Positions 17,634 through 26,480 of a DNA stretch of 64,000 nucleotides are shown here, piece by piece. The translations under genes and the position numbers were made by a program. The notes below the pieces were generated by a model, which was not told the DNA's origin, did not search any database, and was given only the letters and a program-made list of their open reading frames with translations. Source of the DNA: Desulfovibrio sp. JC022 (GTDB lineage: Bacteria > Desulfobacterota > Desulfovibrionia > Desulfovibrionales > Desulfovibrionaceae); the NCBI RefSeq assembly GCF_010470665.1, contig NZ_VOPZ01000007.1:350170-414169 (forward strand). Reading direction: 5' to 3'. Position 1 is the first letter of the stretch. Each line of letters opens with the position of its first letter.

Positions 17634-19613
17634 TCAAGTGAGATTCTTCAGAATGGAATTCTCTAAATCTTCAAACAGTAAGGGCTTGGCAAGATAGTCA
17701 TTTGCGCCCGAATTTTTAAATTTTTCAGAATCACCGGACATTGCGTATGCAGAGATCGCAATAATAGGAAGACTACGCAACCCATCACCAAGTTCACCAG
17801 AACGGACTTTCCTGATGACCTCAACCCCATCCATCACTGGCATCTGGATATCTATCAACGCAAGAACATACCCCCTTTCAGCAAGCATCTCTAGCGCACG
17901 CCCCCCATTCTCAGCTATATGAACTTCATATCCCATCTTTTCAAGCAGCCTCTGAATGGCAAATCTGCTGATCATATCATCATCAGCGATCAGAATCCGC
18001 AGAGGTTGCCGCTCCTCAGTGGATAAAGCTAATTTCTCAGCAGTCAAGGGCATTGTAAATGAAAAGACTGTCCCTTTCCCCAATGCACTGGAGACAGAAA
18101 CTTCGCCCCCCATTATATTAAGGACCCTTTTACAGATAGACAATCCCAATCCAGCACCCTGAAACCTCCGTTTGTAACTGCCGTCTGCCTGAATAAACGG
18201 CTCAAAAAGCTTCTCCTGCATATCATCTGAAATCCCGATTCCAGTATCCCGGACTTCAAACAAAAGCCCTTTTGAGCAATCTTCGTCCAAGGAGACTTCA
18301 ACATCAACCCTGCCCTGCTCGGTAAATTTTAAGGCATTACCTACAAGATTAATAAGAACCTGCTGTAATCGGAGTGAATCACCCTCTAACGAACTTGGCA
18401 CCTGCGGATTGACATTAAAGTTCAAGCCTAGACCTTTTTCCCGTGCTTCCTGCATAAAAAGCTGGCGCACAGAATCCAGAGTTTCATAAATTTCAAAAGG
18501 TGCGGGGTGCAGTTCAAGTTGCCCGGCTTCAACCATGGTAAGATCAAGAATATCCGTAAGCAGAGAACTCAACCTGCTGCTGGATTTCAAGGCATAGTCG
18601 GTATACTCCAACTGTTCAGCATCAAGATCAGTTGTTTTCAAAAGTTGAAGCATACCCATTATTCCGTTGATGGGCGTTCGTATTTCGTGACTCATATTGG
18701 CGAGAAATTCAGATTTTACATTGCTTGCCGCTTCTGCCTGCTCCTTGCTTCTTAACAGGGCATCACTCATTATTTTATGAACGACAGCATCAACGGCAGT
18801 AGTTGCCAACTGATTAATCACTTCCTTATCATTTTTTAAAAATACACGATCTTTTTTGCATAACCCCAAAACAGCAAAAATTTTTCCCTGATACAAAACA
18901 GGAGTAATCAAAATGTATTGCGCAAAATCATGCCGTGAATCGTGATACACTGCACTCCCTTCAATTGAAGCATTATAAATAGAGCAACATCTGTGGAAGC
19001 ATTCTGAACACCAATCATCCAGCAGGGAGAAATCTGACACATGCACTTCATGCTTTTCCCGCAGAAAAGAATTCAGTTTTACCTGTTCTTCAACTTCAAG
19101 AATAAATTCATCAGACTCTACAAAACGAAAAAAAGCATACTCGCTACAGGTTAGCTTCTCCACTTCCTCTAGTATGCGGGTAACAATCTCTTCTACGCTA
19201 TGACCGATGGAATATTCGCGCAACATAAGCCGCGACTGAAGCAATTCCTCCATGAGCTTGCGTTCTGTTGTATCCTGCCCAACAGCCTGAAAACGTATCG
19301 CCTGTCCCTGATCATCAAAAAATGCCCGGTTCGTCCATTCATGCCAATAGATTTCACCATCCCTGACAACTTCATGCACATGGGTATGAACCGGGATATC
19401 AGGAGTAAGTGTAAGGTATCTGCTTCTGACGGCATCTACAGCTTCCGCAGGCAGGAACTCCAAAAATTTATTACCCACAAGCTCATCTTCATCTTTACCG
19501 AAATACTCGCAATATGCCCTATTCACATAAGTAAGAGTGCTATCCGGTAAAAACTCGCAAATCATCGCCGGCAGGAGCTCACCAAGCTCCTGATGCTTTG
19601 TCATATCAGGCAT
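17634..19613 (-). CDS. Hybrid sensor histidine kinase (PAS-GAF-HisKA-HATPase-REC)
   Basis: 659 residues from the ATG at 19613, preceded by GAAGGGAAGGG; an upstream TTG at 19631 would place the ribosome site inside the gene. Order: PAS (about 5-130), GAF (about 140-285, with several Cys around [10 protein letters not shown]), phospho-acceptor His in [15 protein letters not shown]-binding domain ([24 protein letters not shown]) and a C-terminal receiver with ADDD, phospho-acceptor Asp in LALIDIQMP and Lys in YLAKP. No membrane segment, so it is a cytoplasmic kinase; the Cys-rich GAF may sense redox state or a metal. A second partner (Hpt protein or regulator) is not encoded nearby. Confidence 0.93.
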   Translation of the reverse strand: MPDMTKHQELGELLPAMICEFLPDSTLTYVNRAYCEYFGKDEDELVGNKFLEFLPAEAVDAVRSRYLTLTPDIPVHTHVHEVVRDGEIYWHEWTNRAFFDDQGQAIRFQAVGQDTTERKLMEELLQSRLMLREYSIGHSVEEIVTRILEEVEKLTCSEYAFFRFVESDEFILEVEEQVKLNSFLREKHEVHVSDFSLLDDWCSECFHRCCSIYNASIEGSAVYHDSRHDFAQYILITPVLYQGKIFAVLGLCKKDRVFLKNDKEVINQLATTAVDAVVHKIMSDALLRSKEQAEAASNVKSEFLANMSHEIRTPINGIMGMLQLLKTTDLDAEQLEYTDYALKSSSRLSSLLTDILDLTMVEAGQLELHPAPFEIYETLDSVRQLFMQEAREKGLGLNFNVNPQVPSSLEGDSLRLQQVLINLVGNALKFTEQGRVDVEVSLDEDCSKGLLFEVRDTGIGISDDMQEKLFEPFIQADGSYKRRFQGAGLGLSICKRVLNIMGGEVSVSSALGKGTVFSFTMPLTAEKLALSTEERQPLRILIADDDMISRFAIQRLLEKMGYEVHIAENGGRALEMLAERGYVLALIDIQMPVMDGVEVIRKVRSGELGDGLRSLPIIAISAYAMSGDSEKFKNSGANDYLAKPLLFEDLENSILKNLT

Positions 19614-19762
19614 ATGGTCCCTTCCCTTCAAAATATGCTATCCGCCGCCAAAAACAATTACATAGAACCATACCACATCAGACATTAAAACGCATAAAAA
19701 ATAAATGAGGGGGACAGACACTAAGTCTGCCCCCCTGCGGTTAGATGATAAGGAGATGGGAA

Positions 19763-20107
19763 CTAATTATTCATCTGTGATTCAATCCATTCTCTTACTT
19801 CGGTGTTCACGGGATAATTACCCTTCAGTCCACCGACTGACTTTCTGAACCTTTCAGCAATGTCCTTGGGCAGTTCAATGCTCATCAGTTCACGAGCCTC
19901 TTCCGAGTTCCTGCGGACAAACAGCACCCTCGGCTTTTCGTCCCACAGGTAAACGGTGAAATAGTTAGTATAATCATGCTTGGAAGTTACCGGAGCAAAC
20001 TTTGAATCCCAAGGATGGTTTCCCCACTCAAGGTACAGGGTTACAGCATCTTCAGGGGTCATTTCCCAATCAATATCCCAATTCTTGTAATCTCTAAGGC
20101 TTCCCAT
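19763..20107 (-). CDS. DVU0772-family conserved protein
   Basis: 114 residues, acidic and rich in Trp and Tyr, no Cys, no signal peptide (start MGSLRDYKNWDIDWEMTPED, later YLEWGNHPWDS and YFTVYLWDEKPRVLFVRRN). I recognise it as a homologue of D. vulgaris DVU0772, a small protein of unknown function found mainly in Desulfovibrionaceae. I recall DVU0772 being proposed as a PerR-regulated peroxide-response gene, which gives weight to the palindrome found upstream at 20169-20186. It is transcribed alone, with AAGGAGAG before ATG. Confidence 0.72.
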   Translation of the reverse strand: MGSLRDYKNWDIDWEMTPEDAVTLYLEWGNHPWDSKFAPVTSKHDYTNYFTVYLWDEKPRVLFVRRNSEEARELMSIELPKDIAERFRKSVGGLKGNYPVNTEVREWIESQMNN

Positions 20108-20168
20108 AACTCTCTCCTTACGTCTAAAAATATCTAAATTAGTTGTTTTCCCATCAACCTTGATTAAA

Positions 20169-20186
20169 TAATAACAATTCTTATTA
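20169..20186 (-). promoter_or_regulatory. Palindrome TAATAA-N6-TTATTA, possible Fur/PerR-type operator
   Basis: A perfect 6-6-6 inverted repeat lies 62 bases upstream of the DVU0772-family start. Its AT-rich content and size fit Fur-family sites. It could equally control the divergent gene at 20294. Ownership is inference. Confidence 0.4.
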
Positions 20187-20293
20187 CTGAGTCAAGTCAT
20201 AAATTCCTTTAAATTTAAATTTCTGTACTGTATCAATGGGCATCAATTGATTTATGAACAAACAAATCCAATCATATTAAAGACTAACTCATC

Positions 20294-20923
20294 ATGACCA
20301 ACCAAGCATACCCTGTCCCCGCAAAAGGGGTCCGTACTGAAGAGATAATAAAAAAAAGCCGTTTCATATGTAATATATGTCAAGTTCAAGACCGTAATCA
20401 GGCAAAACAATTAATTGCAGAGATCAAAAAAGAATTCCCGGATGCAAGGCACCACTGCTCCGCTTTTATAGCCGGGCCGCCCCAGACCGGGGATATGGGC
20501 ATGAGTGATGACGGTGAACCGCAGGGAACAGCAGGCAAGCCCATGCTGCAAGTCCTTCAGGGAAGCGGAATCGGCGATATTGCTGTGGTGGTGACAAGAT
20601 ATTTCGGAGGAATAAAACTGGGAACCGGAGGTCTCGTGCGGGCCTATTCCGGCGCAGTGCAGCAAGGGCTGGAAGCACTTGATGTAGTAATGAAAGTGCC
20701 CATGCGTATACTCAGTCTTGAAATTTCATATGCGCAGGAAGGCATGCTGCGGCGTATGCTTGATGAGTACCGGGCTGAGATTGAAGAGCAATCTTTTGGG
20801 GCCAGCTTAATGTTTACACTGATCATGCCCTCGAATCAGGTGGATGCTTTTTGCGAACGGATTGTGGAAGATACCAACGGCACTGCCGAACTGCTGGTGG
20901 AAGAGGAAGATATTTGGCGATAA
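20294..20923 (+). CDS. YigZ/IMPACT-family protein
   Basis: 209 residues with the two-domain structure of YigZ. The N-terminal UPF0029/IMPACT domain shows KKSRFICNICQVQ, FPDARHHCSAFIAG, MSDDGEPQGTAGKPML and VVTRYFGGIKLGTGGLVRAY, which are diagnostic. The C-terminal domain (about residues 140-205) matches the DUF1949 part. Family members bind nucleic acid or ribosomes and are linked to translation control; the precise role in bacteria is not settled. The stop codon is the first codon of the large palindrome at 20921. Confidence 0.9.
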   Translation: MTNQAYPVPAKGVRTEEIIKKSRFICNICQVQDRNQAKQLIAEIKKEFPDARHHCSAFIAGPPQTGDMGMSDDGEPQGTAGKPMLQVLQGSGIGDIAVVVTRYFGGIKLGTGGLVRAYSGAVQQGLEALDVVMKVPMRILSLEISYAQEGMLRRMLDEYRAEIEEQSFGASLMFTLIMPSNQVDAFCERIVEDTNGTAELLVEEEDIWR

Positions 20924-20966
20924 ATTAAAAACCCTCACATCATATGATGTGAGGGTTTTTAATTTA
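20921..20966. terminator. 46-bp perfect palindrome serving as bidirectional terminator
   Basis: The sequence from TAAATTAAAA to TTTTAATTTA is a perfect palindrome with core ACCCTCACATCAT/ATGATGTGAGGGT. A and T runs at the two ends make it an intrinsic terminator in both directions. It contains the YigZ stop codon and ends 3 bases from the stop of the convergent peptidase gene. Confidence 0.9.
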
Positions 20967-20968
20967 CC

Positions 20969-23806
20969 TTACGGTTTTACAGTCAGAATATATTTATTGT
21001 CCCAGTCGATGTATTTATTAATCAACAGTCGTACTTGAGCAGCGTCTGTTTTTGACGCCTGCTCGATAATTTTCTGATCCAGATCGGGCTGAAATCCCTT
21101 AACGATCAGGCTGGCTGCCTCCCTACTGCGGGAAAGCAGACTCTGGTGATCCTGATAGTATTCGCCGCGCAGGATGTTGCGGGCGCGCAGGATTTCATCT
21201 TCCGGCAGATCTTCCGCCTTAAGCATTTTAACGGTATTTTCAAATCCGGTCATAGCCTGTTCAAGCTGTTCCGGCTTGGTACCGATGTAGAAAGCCATAA
21301 ATCCGGTCTTGGGTGCCTGCCAGAGAAAAGCGGTCACAGTGTAACCAAGGCCCTGCTTATCACGCAGGTCACGGAAAAGAAGCCCGCTCTGCCCTGCGAG
21401 AGAGGCCCGAAGCAGAGAAAGCCCTGCGGTTGCCTGTTCATCTTCCATGCCTGGAACCGGGAAAATCACCATCAGGTGGGCCTGATTACGATCCGGCAGG
21501 GTCATGGTCAGATCTTTCTCCCCTCCCCAATTGGGTACAGGGACAGATACAGCAGTATCCTTCACAACCAACTTGCCATCCAACTCTTTTGCAAAAGCAG
21601 CAAGAGCATCGCGGTCATAATCGCCGCAGATGGAAATTACAAAGGGACGGGAGGACTGCTTCTGCCAGTATGCAAGTATTTCCTCGCGAGTGAATTTCTC
21701 CACTGTTTCGGGCATACCGAGATGGAAATAAGAATAGCTGCCGTTTTTATAAAGAAAGGGAAAAATATTCCTGAAAGCAAGTCCCAAAGGACGGTCTTCC
21801 TTGCGCTTGATAGCGGAAACCTGATCCTGTCTTGCCCGATCCAATTCCTCTGCCGCAAAGCGGGGACTGGTGATAACTTCGTTTATGAGCGGCAGGATAT
21901 CCGCAGTAAAGCGAGACGGAAATTTTGCATTGATGGCAAAAACCTCACGCCCGGCAGTAGCCCCGAGTGACGCAGCCCGGTCGGAAACAAAATCTTCAAG
22001 CTCGGTTGCATTCAGACTTTCAGTTCCACGGGTCAGACTCTGGGAAACCATTGCTGCAAGTCCCTGCTCTTCGGGAGTAAGGTCCGCGTCACCGCCAACC
22101 CAGTACATGGAAAGAGCTGTGTAGGGCAAAGTTTCATCGGGAATAAAAACCAGCTTGCTACCGTTTGAGAGTTCGATGGTTGCTGCTTCACCCGGTCCGG
22201 CTGCGTCTGCTTGAGCTGCATCTTTGACCTTTGCGGGCCAGTTATCTGCAACGGCCTTCTCAAAGTCCTGCGCATCAACTTCAACACCTTCAGGCATGAG
22301 CATGCAGGCGGCCAGCTTTTCAGGATCGAAATATTCATCGTAAAGCTGCTGCAACTGCTCCCTAGTAACGTTGCGCAGATCGTAAAGATAATTCTCCTCA
22401 GCCTGCTGTCCATCTTCAAAGAACTGAAAATAGCCCAGCTTGGAAGCCAGCCCGGAAAGAGTTTCCTTGGTCAGGAAAAGGGAGTCTTCAAGATTGATAA
22501 CCACCCTGTCCATTTCACGGTCAGTAAAATCTTTAAAGTCAACAGAGGAAAGCTCAATCATAAGCTCTTTCCAGAATTCATCCACCTTATCCGCATCAAG
22601 AGTGGCGAACACGTAAAGCATCCCGGCCCGTTCAAGAGTCAGGGATGATACGGAGATGCTGTCCACCATGCGTTTTTCATACTTAAACTTACGGTACAGA
22701 CGGGAAGTTTCACCGCCGCCGAGAAGTTCGCACATGGTTTCAAGTCCGGCAATTTTAGCGGAATCAAGACCGGGAATAGGGAAAGCCGCACCGATGTACG
22801 CCTTATTCCATTTACCGGGAACCACTTTGACTGTGGTCTTGCCAGTTGCGGGAACAGGGAAAGCAGTAGGTGGAACGACCGGAGCAACAGACTTGCGGCT
22901 GCCGCAAAGTTTTTCAGCTTCCTTAACCACTGCTTCGGGATCAATCTTACCGACAACGGTCAGCAGCATGGACTGCGGCTGATAAAGACGGTCAATATAA
23001 GCATGGATATCTTCAGATGAAATTCCTTTTACCGAGTCACGGTAGCCGATGATGGGCCACTGGTAACTGGTATCTTTCCAGACGATGGATTGCAGGGTCT
23101 TGAAAATCCTGCTGCCGGGATTATCTTCACCACGCTCCAGCTCGGAAAGAACAACTTCACGCTCGGATTTGAGTTCTTCGGGATCAATCTTTGCGTTGAA
23201 AGTCATGTCAGTGACGATATCCATGCCCAGCTTCCATTCATTCTCAGGGACTTCCACATAATAAACAGTGTAGTCAAAGCTGGTAGCGGCATTCATATCA
23301 CCGCCCACGGACTCAATATCACGGGCGGTCTGACCGGGAGCGCGGGTTTCGGTCCCTTTAAAGACCATATGCTCAAGTAAATGGCTGATCCCTGCCTGCT
23401 CCGATTCTTCATAAGAAGATCCGGCGTGGACGAAAAGACGCACGTTAACCAACGGAAAGCGATCATCTTCCTTAATCAGAACAGACATACCGTTCCTGAG
23501 TTTGATCACATGCGGACCTTCGCCCGAAGCTAAGGCTTTCTTGATCTCACCGCTAAGTTCAGCGGTTGCAGCCTTTTCAGCAACAGAATCAGCAGAGAAC
23601 TGGACAGCCTCAGCAGCAGGAGCAACTGCGGGTTCTTTTTCAATTATTCCGGCAGCCACATCTTCTTTTTTGTTGGCATCTATTTTTTCAACTTTGCATC
23701 CGGCACTCATCAGCAGCACCCCGCAAAGAAGCATAAGAATACATAGTTTTTCAAAATCAAATCCTTTAACGGCCTCAACGGCCTTCGCATTTTTTTGAGG
23801 GACCAT
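20969..23806 (-). CDS. M16-family zinc metallopeptidase lipoprotein (two-domain pitrilysin type)
   Basis: 945 residues from the ATG at 23806; a TTG eight codons upstream is less likely. An N-terminal basic stretch and hydrophobic helix (CILMLLCGVLLMSAGC) end in a lipobox with the lipidated Cys at 37. The inverted zinc motif HxxEH is HLLEH at residues 142-146, with a downstream Glu segment (SEREVVLSELERGED). A second M16 domain begins near residue 510 (TIELSNGSKLVFIPDETLPYTALSMY) and lacks HxxEH, as in pitrilysin-type enzymes where it closes the chamber. Expected to degrade peptides in the periplasm. Single gene. Confidence 0.92.
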   Translation of the reverse strand: MVPQKNAKAVEAVKGFDFEKLCILMLLCGVLLMSAGCKVEKIDANKKEDVAAGIIEKEPAVAPAAEAVQFSADSVAEKAATAELSGEIKKALASGEGPHVIKLRNGMSVLIKEDDRFPLVNVRLFVHAGSSYEESEQAGISHLLEHMVFKGTETRAPGQTARDIESVGGDMNAATSFDYTVYYVEVPENEWKLGMDIVTDMTFNAKIDPEELKSEREVVLSELERGEDNPGSRIFKTLQSIVWKDTSYQWPIIGYRDSVKGISSEDIHAYIDRLYQPQSMLLTVVGKIDPEAVVKEAEKLCGSRKSVAPVVPPTAFPVPATGKTTVKVVPGKWNKAYIGAAFPIPGLDSAKIAGLETMCELLGGGETSRLYRKFKYEKRMVDSISVSSLTLERAGMLYVFATLDADKVDEFWKELMIELSSVDFKDFTDREMDRVVINLEDSLFLTKETLSGLASKLGYFQFFEDGQQAEENYLYDLRNVTREQLQQLYDEYFDPEKLAACMLMPEGVEVDAQDFEKAVADNWPAKVKDAAQADAAGPGEAATIELSNGSKLVFIPDETLPYTALSMYWVGGDADLTPEEQGLAAMVSQSLTRGTESLNATELEDFVSDRAASLGATAGREVFAINAKFPSRFTADILPLINEVITSPRFAAEELDRARQDQVSAIKRKEDRPLGLAFRNIFPFLYKNGSYSYFHLGMPETVEKFTREEILAYWQKQSSRPFVISICGDYDRDALAAFAKELDGKLVVKDTAVSVPVPNWGGEKDLTMTLPDRNQAHLMVIFPVPGMEDEQATAGLSLLRASLAGQSGLLFRDLRDKQGLGYTVTAFLWQAPKTGFMAFYIGTKPEQLEQAMTGFENTVKMLKAEDLPEDEILRARNILRGEYYQDHQSLLSRSREAASLIVKGFQPDLDQKIIEQASKTDAAQVRLLINKYIDWDNKYILTVKP

Positions 23807-23945
23807 GTCTTTTAAACTCCGGTATGTCAATCAGGTTTGAAGTACAAATTATCGTATAAATAGAGGGCGAGTAACAATATCCCATAAACACTAAAAAAGA
23901 AATTAAACACAGGTTGCGACAAGGTCAACGGAAGGAAGACAAAAG

Positions 23946-24044
23946 ATGTCAAAAATCATTTCATACAAACACAATTACGAAAAACGTAAACTTGCCTTCC
24001 GCCCCCATGATTACAAGATGTTATCTACAACAATGAATGTTTAA
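23946..24044 (+). CDS. Possible 32-residue basic peptide
   Basis: An ATG at 23946 is placed 7-8 bases after AAGGAAG and opens 32 codons (starts MSKIISYKHNYEKRKLAF, ends TTMNV). It is rich in Lys, Arg and Tyr, with no hydrophobic helix and no recognised family. It lies in the 333-base gap between the peptidase and cytochrome b genes. The ribosome site is its best support; coding status is uncertain. Confidence 0.3.
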   Translation: MSKIISYKHNYEKRKLAFRPHDYKMLSTTMNV

Positions 24045-24089
24045 GTTGATTGACAAAACAACAGGGGAGGGACATTATCTGCGGCGCGG

Positions 24090-24113
24090 AAAATACCGGT
24101 TGCGAGGTATTTT
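24090..24113 (+). other. Leader hairpin before the cytochrome b gene
   Basis: AAAATACC pairs with GGTATTTT around GGTTGCGA, ending 17 bases before the ribosome site of the gene at 24140. The T-rich 3' side could act as a weak attenuator. The rest of the gap 23807-24139 shows nothing else apart from the small frame at 23946. Confidence 0.35.
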
Positions 24114-24139
24114 ATTTCAATTATTAAACGGAGGTGCTG

Positions 24140-24790
24140 ATGTCTTTCAACTCTACTGTCGCTCCTGTCAAGCGGGGCAAGAGTGACGCTATTCTGGACT
24201 GGCTCCAGATGTTTTCAGGGGTGGCTCTTATCATTTTTGTATTTATGCATATGAGCCTTGTTTCAAGTGTGATTTTCAGTCCATCAATCATGGACACCAT
24301 TGCTCATACTTACGAGGAAAACTACATGGCCCAAATCGGCGGGCCGCTCCTTTTCCTGCTCTTCCTTTTTCATTTCTACCTTGCAGCGCGCAAGATTCCC
24401 TTCAGACTTGAAGGCCAGAAAACCATCTGGAAACACGCAAAAATGCTCAAGCATCGCGATACATGGCTTTGGATTGTGCAGGTGGTTTCCGCCATGCTGA
24501 TTCTGGTCATGGGTGCTATTCACATGTGGGCTGTGCTAAGCGACTTGCCCATTACAGCGGCTCGCTCTGCTGAGCGTATCCAGTCCGGCCCTTGGATTTT
24601 CTTTTACCTTGTACTGGCTCCGTTGGTGGTTATGCACGTTGTTGCCGGCCTCTATAGAATTGCGGTTAAATGGGGCTTCATCAAGGATTACCAGCGCGGT
24701 GGGCTGAACAAGTTTGCCACCGGTCTGGCTGTATTCTTCATCTGCATCGGCCTGGCCACTCTGGCCCGCTTTATGACTCTCAGTACATAG
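24140..24790 (+). CDS. frdC: Succinate dehydrogenase/fumarate reductase cytochrome b subunit
   Basis: 216 residues from the ATG at 24140, behind CGGAGG; a GTG two codons upstream overlaps that site. Five membrane helices are visible, with His residues placed like the di-heme ligands of the FrdC/SdhC type: FMHMSL, LFLFHFYLAARK, KHRDTWLW, AIHMWAV and VMHVVAGLYRIAVKWG. This subunit anchors the complex and passes electrons between menaquinol and the flavoprotein. The flavoprotein and iron-sulfur genes expected directly after it are absent: a terminator at 24819 and a regulator gene follow. It is therefore an orphan anchor subunit or its partners are elsewhere. Confidence 0.87.
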   Translation: MSFNSTVAPVKRGKSDAILDWLQMFSGVALIIFVFMHMSLVSSVIFSPSIMDTIAHTYEENYMAQIGGPLLFLLFLFHFYLAARKIPFRLEGQKTIWKHAKMLKHRDTWLWIVQVVSAMLILVMGAIHMWAVLSDLPITAARSAERIQSGPWIFFYLVLAPLVVMHVVAGLYRIAVKWGFIKDYQRGGLNKFATGLAVFFICIGLATLARFMTLST

Positions 24791-24818
24791 ATTTTCTGCT
24801 GCAACCCTTTGCGGAAAA

Positions 24819-24851
24819 GCCGTCTACTTTGATGAAGTGGACGGCTTTTTT
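24819..24851 (+). terminator. Intrinsic terminator after the cytochrome b gene
   Basis: GCCGTCTACTT and AAGTGGACGGC pair with one mismatch around TGATG, followed by TTTTTTT. Confidence 0.85.
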
Positions 24852-24890
24852 ATGTTCCGCTTTCCATTGCCTGATTCTCAAACCAATGAT

Positions 24891-24905
24891 ATTGGTCAGA
24901 CCAAT
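24891..24905 (+). promoter_or_regulatory. Operator 1 of the GntR regulator (ATTGGTC-A-GACCAAT)
   Basis: A perfect 7-1-7 inverted repeat containing the TTGGT-N3-ACCAA core known from FadR-subfamily regulators such as PdhR and LldR. It lies 32 bases before the regulator start at 24937, centred about 30 bases (three helix turns) from operator 2. Confidence 0.65.
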
Positions 24906-24919
24906 TGTTCAAAAATAAA

Positions 24920-24936
24920 AATTGGTAGGACCTATT
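24920..24936 (+). promoter_or_regulatory. Operator 2, abutting the regulator start codon
   Basis: AATTGGT-AGG-ACCTATT is an imperfect copy of the same core with one mismatch in the right arm, ending at the base before the ATG. Binding here would block transcription or translation start, which suggests autorepression. Confidence 0.55.
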
Positions 24937-25635
24937 ATGGATTCAACAAATCCTGCAAAAACAGTGCACCAATCAGTGGCCCGGCAGATTGCCGAGCTGA
25001 TTGAATCGGGCAATCTCAAAAAAGGAGATAAGCTACCTGCTGAAAGGACCTTAGCTGAAAGGTTCAAGGTTTCCAGAAGTTCGATACGTGAAGCGATTAA
25101 GTCTCTTGCACAAAAAAATCTGGTTGAAAGCCGCCGGGGAGATGGAACCTATATTCTCGCAGAAATGGACGCTGACATCTTTGATGCATTCACCACCGCT
25201 TTCAGCGACCAGAAAAAAAGAATAAGCGACATTTTCCAGTTCAGAAGAGTGATTGAGCCGGAAATTGCCGCGCTGGCAGCTGCTTCAATGAATGATGAAA
25301 CACTCAACCGCTTAAAATTGATAGTCTGCGACCAGCAGATGAAATCCCAGAGCGGCAAGAACAGCAGCGACCTTGATGCCCTGCTGCACCGTGAAATTGC
25401 CAAGGCCACCGGGAACTCCATTTTCCCGGAAATGATGCAGGCCCTTGAGCAGATAATGGATGAAAGCCGCTCGGAAATTCTGCAACCGCCCGCAAGACAG
25501 CAGGCTTCCATCGCTGCGCATTTCAAAATCCTCGAAGCATTTGAAAACCGCGACCCGGCAATGGCCCGCGAAACCATGCGCAAGCACATAGCTGAAGTCG
25601 AAGAAGCGGCAACAGGCCGTAATCAACCTGAATAA
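24937..25635 (+). CDS. GntR-family regulator, FadR subfamily (LldR/PdhR-like)
   Basis: 232 residues from the ATG at 24937; an upstream TTG at 24922 lies inside operator 2. The winged helix-turn-helix is clear (SVARQIAELIESGNLKKGDKL, PAERTLAERFKVSRSSIREAI, GDGTYIL). The C-terminal FCD domain is all-helical with metal-site residues (FRRVIEPEIAALAA, DALLHREIAKATGN, IAAHFKILEAFENRD). FCD regulators sense short organic acids. The permease and FMN-dependent dehydrogenase downstream, plus PdhR/LldR-type operators, point to lactate or a related 2-hydroxy acid as inducer (inference). I recall a similar GntR/FMN-dehydrogenase pair in D. vulgaris (DVU2785/DVU2784). Confidence 0.9.
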   Translation: MDSTNPAKTVHQSVARQIAELIESGNLKKGDKLPAERTLAERFKVSRSSIREAIKSLAQKNLVESRRGDGTYILAEMDADIFDAFTTAFSDQKKRISDIFQFRRVIEPEIAALAAASMNDETLNRLKLIVCDQQMKSQSGKNSSDLDALLHREIAKATGNSIFPEMMQALEQIMDESRSEILQPPARQQASIAAHFKILEAFENRDPAMARETMRKHIAEVEEAATGRNQPE

Positions 25636-25663
25636 CCTGTAGCTAAAAGTAGAGGAAGAACTG

Positions 25664-26461
25664 ATGTTTTCTACCTTACTGATTTTCGTTGTACTTGGTA
25701 TTTTCGCCGGAATTCTGGCAGGACTGCTCGGTATCGGCGGCGGACTGGTCATTGTGCCTATTCTCGTCTTCGCCCTGCCCCCGCTGGGTATCCCGGAAGT
25801 TCACCTGATGCATATCGCACTGGGAACCTCCCTTGCGAGCATCATCTTCACTTCCATCTCCAGCATGCGCTCACACAATAAGCGCGGAGCCGTGCGCTGG
25901 GATATTTTCAAAACCATCACACCGGGAATTATTGTAGGAACATTTCTCGGTTCCCTTTCCACTTCATTCATGAATACCAATTTTCTGAAGGCCGTCTTCG
26001 TGATTTTCCTCTACTACGTAGCCTCGCAGATGCTTTTCGGACTTAAACCCAAGGCATCGCGACAGGTTCCCGGTTCCAAAGGGATGTTTACCGCCGGTAG
26101 CGTGATAGGAATATTTTCCAGCCTTGTGGGTATCGGTGGCGGAACCCTTTCCGTGCCCTTCCTGACCATGTGCAACATCGTCATCCATACCGCCATCGGC
26201 ACAGCTGCGGCCATAGGATTACCCATCGCATTAGCAGGGACAGCCGGATATATTTGGACCGGGCTGGGCGTAGAAGGACTGCCTCCCTACTGCTTCGGCT
26301 ATGTATACCTGCCCGCCTTGATCGGGATTGTTTCAGCAAGTATGCTGACAGCGCCCATCGGTGTGCGGCTGGCTCACAGCCTGCCCGTCGACAAGCTCAA
26401 AAAGATTTTCGCAGTGCTGCTTATTATCGTAGCAACCCGTATGTTAATTACTATTTTTTAG
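25664..26461 (+). CDS. TSUP (TauE/SafE) family permease
   Basis: 265 residues with about eight membrane helices and the two family repeats: FAGILAGLLGIGGGLVIVPIL near residue 10 and GIFSSLVGIGGGTLSVPFL near residue 150, both with the Gly-rich GIGGG turn. TSUP proteins move sulfonates, sulfite or organic anions across the inner membrane. It lies 28 bases after the regulator and 19 before the FMN dehydrogenase, so one operon. Here it may carry the hydroxy acid the operon oxidises; TSUP-type lactate transport is less documented than LctP. Confidence 0.9.
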   Translation: MFSTLLIFVVLGIFAGILAGLLGIGGGLVIVPILVFALPPLGIPEVHLMHIALGTSLASIIFTSISSMRSHNKRGAVRWDIFKTITPGIIVGTFLGSLSTSFMNTNFLKAVFVIFLYYVASQMLFGLKPKASRQVPGSKGMFTAGSVIGIFSSLVGIGGGTLSVPFLTMCNIVIHTAIGTAAAIGLPIALAGTAGYIWTGLGVEGLPPYCFGYVYLPALIGIVSASMLTAPIGVRLAHSLPVDKLKKIFAVLLIIVATRMLITIF

Positions 26462-26480
26462 TATTTTAAGGAGAATCCAC

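Noticed and set aside
21146..21970. Plus-strand frame of 274 codons
   Set aside because: Lies entirely opposite the well-supported M16 peptidase gene, has no family signature and no ribosome site.
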